Below are positions 1-5,041 of a stretch of DNA of 7,026 bases, piece by piece (within the stretch, counting starts at the first letter, position 1; the number at the start of each line of letters is the position of its first letter). The notes under the pieces were generated by a model that was given only the letters and a program-made list of their open reading frames with translations, was not told the origin of the DNA and ran no database searches. The stretch is from contig DAOVBK010000081.1 of assembly GCA_030670605.1 (NCBI GenBank), positions 1 to 7,026 on the forward strand, written 5' to 3'. The translations under genes were made by a program, and so were the position numbers. Source of the DNA: Candidatus Stahliibacteriota bacterium. GTDB lineage: Bacteria; Hydrothermota; Tepidihabitantia; SM23-42.

Positions 1-2577
1 GAGGCGTACGACTCTAGACAAATCGTAGTAAACAAGACCACCAATTCTATCATGTGTTCCGCTGGTCATCATCAGCGCATACAACGGCAGCTGGAATTCC
101 TGAAAATCAGGCCCGACAGTATAGTTCTTCTTCGCAGGGACTTTTGATTTGTAGTCGATAACGTAACACATATTATCTTTTTCATCGACACGGTCAGCGC
201 GGCCGAAGAGCTTCACGTGCATATCACCAATCATCACATCGCCGTTCACATATTTCTCAAGCCTTTCAGTAATGACCCGAAATCCGTCGTTGAAGCGCTG
301 TGCGTCAGACCGGAGGACGTGCTCCATTCGCCGCCTATACAGTTCTATATCGAACTCGATGACCTTCTTCGGTACACGCGCAATTTCGTTTCTAATCGCA
401 GTGACTAATCGTTTATCAAGGAGCGCTCGTGCGTTGCCCATGTCTTCTTCAGTGTATCCCTGTTGCACATCATACTTGTAAAAATAGTGCAGAGCCCGGT
501 GCATTGCGTTCCCCCACTCACGGGCGCCTGGCTCTTCGACGATATCCTCAGGCTCCTGTATGCGAAGAATATACTTGAGATAGAAACGGTATGAACACTG
601 TCGGTAATCCCGCAGGTGCGTCGGACTTAGCCCCTTGCCTGATACTATCGCTCGTAGGCGGTTGAACACCTGTGCATCTTTTGTGACTTCCCGCCGTGGA
701 TGTTCGAGCACTGTATTCTCCAGTCGCAATTTCGTCTCATCAACGACCGTTTTGCCCTGGTCGATGAGGAAGTCGATGAAGCGCGAGCGCACGTCGCGCG
801 TTTCTTCCTCGATATATGAAAGATACACTTCTTTCTTGCCGTTAGTGAGTTCAGTAAAATAGTAGTAAAAAAGATTTTCCCGTTCCTTGTCATACGGGAG
901 CCCTACCTCCTTGCGGACAGATTGATTAATGAACAAATCTTTTTCACTCCGCGTGGGGAAAATGCCCTCGTTCATTGATGAAAGGATGACACAATCAAAA
1001 TCGAGGTTACGAGCCTCGAGCACACCAATGACCTGCACTCCTTTCATGGGGTCGCCATATGACGTGAAGCGCGCAGGTTTCATGAGGGAAAGTGCAAAAT
1101 CGAGCATGTCAACTCCGCTCCCATGTTTTTCATCGATACGTAGTTGGGCAAGCGTGTTCAACTTCTCGGTAAGGACCTTAATGTCCGGTCGTTTTGTGGT
1201 TAGAATATCCTTGTTGTACTCAAGCACACGATTCAGCAAATCCGTTATCCTATACAGATATTCACTAAAGGCACGTTGCTCCTGAATAGTACTAACACAC
1301 TCGTTAATGAAACTGCTCAATTCAGCAAAATCCTTTTGATACTCCTCTGCGCTGAAGTAGTTATCCTTCTGTTTGACCATCATTCTTTCGAGATCATAGA
1401 TATGCTTTCGAAGCGGCGTACCATTAATAACGGCATTTCTAACAAGAGGATGTCGCAGAAAGGCAAATAACTCGCGGTAGTGGCAATTACTCGCTGCCAC
1501 GTCTCTCAAGAGCTGGAGAAAACAGAACAGTATAGATTGTGCAAGCATGAGCCCTGCAGAAAGGTTGTAGTCTATCCACGACGTCCTGAGTGTCTCGGTG
1601 ATTGTGTAGACAATGGTTTCATCGGTCAGAATGACCGCGATTCGACTCGGGTCATAGCGGGTGAGCGCTGATGACAAACACTCCTTCAAATACAGTGTTT
1701 GTTGTGATACGCTCTCCAGTCGCCGTGTATGAATAAACGCTGGATCGTGCCGAGGACCTTTGTATATCGCACTGACCTTTTTGATTGCAAGTGCCTGCAT
1801 GAGCCTGCTATGGGCATACAATGGATGGTCTGTGTGTAACGGTTTGGTGATTGCGGTATGATCAGAGTGCAGAATGAGCTCGGCTGGCAGGGATTCCAGC
1901 ATTTTGCTGATAACCGCCGTCTCGACAACGGTTGGCGCAATAAGACCGGCAATGACAATGTGAGTGTATTCTTTGAATTGCTCTGGATCGAACTGCTCAT
2001 ACACCGTTGTATATGTGTCGATGGCGTCGCAGTACTTCTTTTCTCTCAACCTGTCCCGGTATGCCTGATAGATTTGCTTCATGATGGGAAGTTCATCGGC
2101 AACGTACTTTTCTGGATAGTGACCAGCCTGCACCGTCTTTTCGATCTTATCAATGGTTACGTGTTCCTGCGCCAGTTCATCAAAGAATGTGAGCAACCGG
2201 TCGCCAATGCTGACAAATCGCAAGAACGGCAAATCGTGCCAGAATTCGATCGTATGCGCATCAATGACCTTTTTTAGAAAAAAACTTCGCTCAATAGCGT
2301 TTAGTGTCAGCGCTGTTCTGCCACCGGCGGCTTCATAGATGCTGCCCAGGAGTTCTCGGACTGTCATCATGGCCGGCGGAATCATCGCAGGCGCATTACA
2401 TGCTTCTAACAGATACCGGCGTACGTATAGTTTGTTACGTTGTGCGGGAAATATAATAAGTACGCGTGAGAGATCAGGAAAAGAAGCTTTGTGCTTGTCT
2501 GCTATGTACTCAGCGAGCACGCGTAAGAACGGTTGATCAATCGGGATTGTTCTAACGTTACTCTGTGCCGCTGGCAT
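1..2577 (-). CDS. AddB-like PD-(D/E)XK nuclease/inactivated helicase, N-terminal 859 residues (C-terminus outside window)
   Basis: I translated the minus strand from the ATG at 2577 and it stays open to base 1, so the gene is cut by the window edge. Seen: an N-terminal helicase-like segment with FPAQRN near residues 43-48 but no Walker A GxGKT; a LEARNLDFD segment near 520-528 followed by MNEGIFP at 535-541, typical of AddB/RexB-type proteins; RQCSYRFYLKY with C661; GNAMHRAL with H693; and the nuclease core, with D795 in GRADRVDE, D808 and K810 in IDYKSK, and Q829/Y833 in QLPLY. In AddB, one Cys upstream and three at the C-terminus hold a 4Fe-4S cluster. C661 fits the first; the others would lie beyond the window. 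The family processes double-strand DNA ends for recombination in the cytoplasm with an AddA-type helicase-nuclease, which would have to be sought to the left. An in-frame TGA lies 9 nt upstream of the ATG, so this is the first possible ATG. The SD is weak. Which AddB/RexB subfamily it belongs to is uncertain. Confidence 0.88.
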   Translation of the reverse strand, partial: MPAAQSNVRTIPIDQPFLRVLAEYIADKHKASFPDLSRVLIIFPAQRNKLYVRRYLLEACNAPAMIPPAMMTVRELLGSIYEAAGGRTALTLNAIERSFFLKKVIDAHTIEFWHDLPFLRFVSIGDRLLTFFDELAQEHVTIDKIEKTVQAGHYPEKYVADELPIMKQIYQAYRDRLREKKYCDAIDTYTTVYEQFDPEQFKEYTHIVIAGLIAPTVVETAVISKMLESLPAELILHSDHTAITKPLHTDHPLYAHSRLMQALAIKKVSAIYKGPRHDPAFIHTRRLESVSQQTLYLKECLSSALTRYDPSRIAVILTDETIVYTITETLRTSWIDYNLSAGLMLAQSILFCFLQLLRDVAASNCHYRELFAFLRHPLVRNAVINGTPLRKHIYDLERMMVKQKDNYFSAEEYQKDFAELSSFINECVSTIQEQRAFSEYLYRITDLLNRVLEYNKDILTTKRPDIKVLTEKLNTLAQLRIDEKHGSGVDMLDFALSLMKPARFTSYGDPMKGVQVIGVLEARNLDFDCVILSSMNEGIFPTRSEKDLFINQSVRKEVGLPYDKERENLFYYYFTELTNGKKEVYLSYIEEETRDVRSRFIDFLIDQGKTVVDETKLRLENTVLEHPRREVTKDAQVFNRLRAIVSGKGLSPTHLRDYRQCSYRFYLKYILRIQEPEDIVEEPGAREWGNAMHRALHYFYKYDVQQGYTEEDMGNARALLDKRLVTAIRNEIARVPKKVIEFDIELYRRRMEHVLRSDAQRFNDGFRVITERLEKYVNGDVMIGDMHVKLFGRADRVDEKDNMCYVIDYKSKVPAKKNYTVGPDFQEFQLPLYALMMTSGTHDRIGGLVYYDLSRVVRL

Positions 2578-2601
2578 ACTATCTCATATCTTGTCTTTTA
2601 G

Positions 2602-2630
2602 AACAGCGGCACGTCTCGGATGCCGCTGTT
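2602..2630 (-). terminator. perfect 10-bp hairpin between hydrolase and nuclease genes
   Basis: Arms AACAGCGGCA (2602-2611) and TGCCGCTGTT (2621-2630) pair perfectly around a 9-nt loop. The hairpin starts 11 nt after the hydrolase stop and ends 24 nt before the nuclease start. Neither strand has a convincing T-tract after it (the minus strand reads TTCTAAAAG). It may therefore be a weak or factor-assisted terminator, or an mRNA 3'-end stabiliser within a shared transcript. The hairpin is directly visible; its role is inferred. Confidence 0.45.
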
Positions 2631-2641
2631 TACATCGTAGG

Positions 2642-4261
2642 CTACAACCTGATATGAATCTTATTCACAAAAAACAATTCACGGTCTCGGTTCTGTGCAA
2701 AATTATACAACAGAAAGCCGGGCGATGGAACAACTATCTGATTGTATGCAACGCGACCATTTACCTCGACAACGACATTCTGGTCAAATTGCACCATGTG
2801 AGGATGCAGGTATAGGGTGAACGCGCCAACCTGCGACGTCCGTAACGTGAACGTGTTTGCACAGAAGTACCCTTCAATGCGCCCGGATGGTTTTTTGCGC
2901 GTATGCAAATCAAATGTCGTTGGATCTGGAAATTTCGTATTGAACTCCATCACCTTTCCATCTCTCAGTATTGCGATGTACACACTGTCCCCACGCTGCT
3001 TGCCTTGTTTATACGTTTTCACGTCGTCCAGCGTATTCATCGGCAAATCATCTAGTTTGACAATGATATCTCCTGCAATGAGTCCGGTCAACGCGCAGAG
3101 CGTGCTGTCTCCCACAACATTATCAATGCGCACGCCCGGACCCTGAAACGGCCTCTCCTCAAACAGACCGAGGAACGCAACCGTATCGATCGCTGTGTAA
3201 TCCAACCTCGTGTGATAATCATCAGACATAAACCCGAAAGCGACACGGTCATCAATCAATTCCATATTGTAATCTTTGTACCAGTCAGCATGTCCTTCAC
3301 CGGTAATAGAATCAATGGATAACCACATGCATTGCCGCCCTGGATCAGCACTCTCCCATACGATACGCGGATTCAGTGACCGCGGATGGCTCGCCATGAA
3401 TTTCGCCATGAGCGGCAGCTCGGTATCGAAGTAATCAAAATCGTGACCGATGCCCGTGTAGATGCGGTACAGGAGATCGGCGCCAGCTTCGTTTGCGAGT
3501 TCCATCATCGGCATGATCTTTGTCTCCGCTGGGAAGAGCTCGTCCTCATCAGTATTGATCACATACACGGGACGGTTTGCAAGATTGACAAAATACGTAT
3601 GCATACCACCTAAAGCAGAACCAGCGCCAGGATGACCGTTGAAAGGCAAAAATCCAGCGAAATCAGTGGGATAGCACATGGCAAAATTGAATGAACCTGA
3701 AGCGCCGTCAGAGAAACCAGCCATAAAGACACGATCATCATCAATATTGAACTCCTGTTTGGTTTTGCGGATTTGTTGAAGCACATTGGTCATGCCAACT
3801 GAATCCCACCACGAAGCACCATATTGACCAAGCGGAAATAGAACAAGGTATCCACGTTCCTCTGCCAGCGTCACCAGCTCAAACTCTTCAATCTCCCAAT
3901 CCTCAATGAGTTCTCTCCTCAAAACTCTACCATGGAGATACACAAGAAGGGGCGTTTCAATCTCAGGGTTATAACTGGATGGAACATACACATAGTACCG
4001 ACGTTTCACATCATCAATACAGAGATTCTCCCAAACAAATTTACCTGGTTTATGCGGTTTGTATGTTATGTTTCTAATCGCCTTGATGATATTATCTGCT
4101 GTTGGTTTGTATCCAAGGATATCATTTATGAGCTGAATCTGTTTGGTGTGTTCATCGGCATACATGAGTTCCTTAAGTTTGCCGGTTAGTTCTTGTGCCC
4201 GCACGAATGACGTACAAACAAACAGAATAGAAATAACGTAGATTATATGCTTTATACACAT
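2642..4261 (-). CDS. exported alpha/beta-hydrolase (feruloyl-esterase/PHB-depolymerase-like) with C-terminal PDZ domain
   Basis: A complete 539-residue protein. Residues 1-22 form a signal peptide (K4, hydrophobic 6-20, ending RAQ|E), so it is exported. Residues 85-290 look like an alpha/beta-hydrolase: YVYVPSSY, a strand ending in HG (110-111) for the oxyanion hole, nucleophile elbow AGFSDGAS with S184, an acid candidate at D238 or D240 in NTDEDELFP, and H273 in GIGHDFDYF. The order Ser-Asp-His is that of secreted esterases of the feruloyl-esterase or PHB-depolymerase type. Residues about 375-440 resemble a PDZ domain (GPGVRIDNV, LTGLIAGDIIVKLDD, RGDSVYIAILRDGK). The last 100 residues are beta-rich with no assignment. 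The start is supported by GAGGAG six bases upstream and a short leader. The substrate is unknown; an ester or a peptide is possible. The same-strand nuclease gene 64 bases downstream has no obvious functional link. Confidence 0.85.
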   Translation of the reverse strand: MCIKHIIYVISILFVCTSFVRAQELTGKLKELMYADEHTKQIQLINDILGYKPTADNIIKAIRNITYKPHKPGKFVWENLCIDDVKRRYYVYVPSSYNPEIETPLLVYLHGRVLRRELIEDWEIEEFELVTLAEERGYLVLFPLGQYGASWWDSVGMTNVLQQIRKTKQEFNIDDDRVFMAGFSDGASGSFNFAMCYPTDFAGFLPFNGHPGAGSALGGMHTYFVNLANRPVYVINTDEDELFPAETKIMPMMELANEAGADLLYRIYTGIGHDFDYFDTELPLMAKFMASHPRSLNPRIVWESADPGRQCMWLSIDSITGEGHADWYKDYNMELIDDRVAFGFMSDDYHTRLDYTAIDTVAFLGLFEERPFQGPGVRIDNVVGDSTLCALTGLIAGDIIVKLDDLPMNTLDDVKTYKQGKQRGDSVYIAILRDGKVMEFNTKFPDPTTFDLHTRKKPSGRIEGYFCANTFTLRTSQVGAFTLYLHPHMVQFDQNVVVEVNGRVAYNQIVVPSPGFLLYNFAQNRDRELFFVNKIHIRL

Positions 4262-4291
4262 GAGAATCTCCTCATCATAGATGCTATAGTA

Positions 4292-4319
4292 ATTGTAGCC
4301 AGGTTCATCTCCTATGCAA
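4292..4319 (-). promoter_or_regulatory. candidate sigma70-type promoter of the hydrolase gene
   Basis: On the minus strand, TTGCAT (4319-4314) and TACAAT (4297-4292) are separated by 16 bases. The -10 box matches TATAAT at 5 of 6 positions; the -35 box is weak. Transcription would start near 4285, giving a leader of about 24 bases with the GAGGAG ribosome site. Arms of an imperfect inverted repeat surround the region: GTAGC and CAGGTT at 4295-4305, AACCTG at 4331-4336 and GCTAC at 4346-4350. A repressor or activator might bind there, but that is inference. Confidence 0.4.
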
Positions 4320-4405
4320 TATTCTCGTAAAACCTGACTTCTCTAGCTACAGCCACCATCGGTAAACTTTCTCGGCACATGTGATGTCTAATATTCGGAG
4401 AGGTG

Positions 4406-4414
4406 TGATAGAAT
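4406..4414 (+). promoter_or_regulatory. candidate extended -10 promoter for a plus-strand small RNA
   Basis: TGATAGAAT matches the extended -10 pattern TGnTATAAT with one mismatch in the hexamer. No convincing -35 box lies 16-18 bases upstream, which extended -10 promoters can tolerate. Transcription would start near 4421 and reach the intrinsic terminator at 4512-4549 without meeting a believable gene. Weak on its own; supported mainly by that terminator. Confidence 0.3.
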
Positions 4415-4420
4415 GAAGGG

Positions 4421-4549
4421 GGAGAGTCCGACTAACAGCTATGCTACCTCCTCATTACGCCTCCTTTTCTCTCTCCTCCTTCTAATCCAGAGGAGGTATC
4501 GTTGTTTGTCGAAAGCCCTGGTTCAGCGCCGGAACGGGCTTTTTTCTTT
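4421..4549 (+). ncRNA. candidate small RNA with three anti-Shine-Dalgarno motifs
   Basis: The stretch between a possible extended -10 promoter and a strong terminator has no credible plus-strand gene. It is pyrimidine-rich and contains CCTCC three times (4447-4451, 4460-4464, 4475-4479), each able to pair with GGAGG ribosome sites. The third can fold back on AGGAGG at 4491-4496 as a 6-bp hairpin with a 10-base loop, leaving the first two single-stranded. Exposed C-rich motifs are known in small RNAs that block translation in other bacteria, such as Staphylococcus. The RNA would be antisense to the last codons of the small membrane-protein gene. Alternatively, the pyrimidine tracts merely mirror purine-rich sequence on the minus strand. 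No expression evidence is available. Confidence 0.3.
4512..4549 (+). terminator. intrinsic terminator on the plus strand, enclosing the stop codon of the minus-strand small gene
   Basis: AAAGCCC (4512-4518) pairs with GGGCTTT (4536-4542), and GTTC (4521-4524) with GAAC (4532-4535), giving an 11-bp stem with a 2-base bulge and a 7-base loop. On the plus strand it runs directly into a T-rich tract (4540-4545, then CTTTT). On the minus strand the same stem lacks a T-tract, so it works best rightward. Caveat: the T-tract is also the complement of Lys/Glu codons in the small minus-strand gene, so part of the match could be chance. Confidence 0.5.
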
Positions 4550-4687
4550 TTCTTCGGCTTCTTTTTTCTTCTCTTCGAGGCGTTTCTGGATGTCCCTTTC
4601 CCTTCTCCGTTTGTCGAAATGTTGTATGAGCAGGGATAGTATCCAAATCAAGAAAACAACACCCAACGCTATTAGAAGTACTCTCAT
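4523..4687 (-). CDS. small single-pass membrane protein with charged, coiled-coil-like tail (54 aa)
   Basis: The minus strand encodes a complete 54-residue protein: ATG at 4687, TGA at 4523-4525. Residues 3-21 are a continuous hydrophobic helix (VLLIALGVVFLIWILSLLI). Residues 25-49 are almost entirely charged (KRRRERD, then RLEEKKKEAEEKEK), likely helical or coiled-coil, and the end is SPFRR. The positive residues just after the helix predict a cytoplasmic tail. A GAGG ribosome site lies 8 bases upstream, and a TTGACA/TAGACT promoter lies just beyond, which together support a real gene. The layout recalls small accessory or assembly proteins of the inner membrane, but I do not recognise a family and assign no function. 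The stop codon lies inside the stem-loop at 4512-4549. Confidence 0.68.
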   Translation of the reverse strand: MRVLLIALGVVFLIWILSLLIQHFDKRRRERDIQKRLEEKKKEAEEKEKSPFRR

Positions 4688-4719
4688 ACTACATCCTCGC
4701 TTTCATAATTACGTAACCT

Positions 4720-4747
4720 AGTCTACTGATTCTCGTGCATGTGTCAA
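4720..4747 (-). promoter_or_regulatory. sigma70-type promoter of the small membrane-protein gene
   Basis: On the minus strand an exact TTGACA (4747-4742) is followed after 16 bases by TAGACT (4725-4720), which matches TATAAT at 4 of 6 positions. Start of transcription near 4713 would give a leader of about 26 bases, just enough for the ribosome site. It diverges from the plus-strand promoter at 4857-4884, about 110 bases away. Confidence 0.55.
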
Positions 4748-4806
4748 GATACTCTAAGAACGCATGAAATATCGTGCCAAAATGCACATCAGCCTTCACA
4801 ACCAAA

Positions 4807-4853
4807 CCCAGAAAAACATGTGATTTCAAGCCTTCTCAATGGGCGTTTCTGGG
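4807..4853. repeat. 8-bp inverted repeat just upstream of the HD-GYP promoter
   Basis: CCCAGAAA (4807-4814) and TTTCTGGG (4846-4853) are perfect inverted copies separated by 31 bases. The right arm ends 3 bases before the -35 box of the plus-strand promoter. The spacing, about four helical turns centre to centre, could suit a regulator binding two half-sites. A transcript stem is an alternative. No bound protein can be named. Confidence 0.4.
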
Positions 4854-4856
4854 GAC

Positions 4857-4884
4857 TTGACAACCGACGATATATGTCTATAAT
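4857..4884 (+). promoter_or_regulatory. consensus sigma70 promoter of the HD-GYP gene
   Basis: TTGACA (4857-4862) and TATAAT (4879-4884) are both exact consensus hexamers, separated by 16 bases. Transcription would start near 4891, about 150 bases before the HD-GYP start codon, leaving room for the folded leader. Such a strong promoter in front of a signalling enzyme suggests that control lies downstream, in the leader, or through a repressor. Confidence 0.75.
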
Positions 4885-4890
4885 TACGTG

Positions 4891-5041
4891 TAGAGAAGGT
4901 AGCAGCGTGAGCAATAAGGAGGCTTAAGCCTCACTGTCTTCCTTTTATCCAAGACAAAAACAGACCACCACGCTGCGGAAAATCGGTAATACTGAGACTT
5001 AAGTGTTTGTATGAACATGATACCAAAAAAGAGGTTAGTGG
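4891..5041 (+). promoter_or_regulatory. structured 5' leader with a predicted three-way junction, possible riboswitch-like element
   Basis: The leader can fold with an 8-bp closing stem P1 (GCAGCGTG 4902-4909 with CACGCTGC 4969-4976) around two hairpins. P2 is GAGGC (4919-4923) with GCCTC (4928-4932) and a TTAA loop. P3 is TGTCTT (4935-4940) with AAGACA (4951-4956) and a 10-base loop. After P1 come an A-rich spacer and the ribosome site GAGG (5031-5034), 7 bases before the ATG. CCTC in P2 (4929-4932) could instead pair with GAGG, a possible on/off switch. I do not recognise a known class; it lacks the conserved core that I recall for c-di-GMP-I riboswitches. The pairings are visible; ligand and function are unknown. 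Confidence 0.4.

Noticed and set aside
929..1285. Plus-strand open frame of 118 residues inside the nuclease gene
   Set aside because: It is a shadow of the continuous minus-strand nuclease frame, which carries recognisable motifs over the same bases.
1858..2277. Plus-strand open frame of 139 residues
   Set aside because: It is antisense to the N-terminal half of the AddB-like gene, with no family resemblance and no ribosome site.
4413..4721. Plus-strand open frame of 102 residues
   Set aside because: It is Ser/Phe/Leu low complexity, reads through the terminator stem, and is antisense to the better-supported 54-residue membrane-protein gene. It has no ribosome site.
4851..4870. Possible match to a c-di-GMP-II riboswitch (ACTTGAC, then AACCGAC)
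   Set aside because: The resemblance is short, and the same bases form the -35 box. They lie upstream of the expected transcript start, so they would not be in the leader RNA.
4739..4927. Plus-strand open frame of 62 residues
   Set aside because: It runs across the inverted repeat and the consensus promoter, and lacks a ribosome site and recognisable composition.
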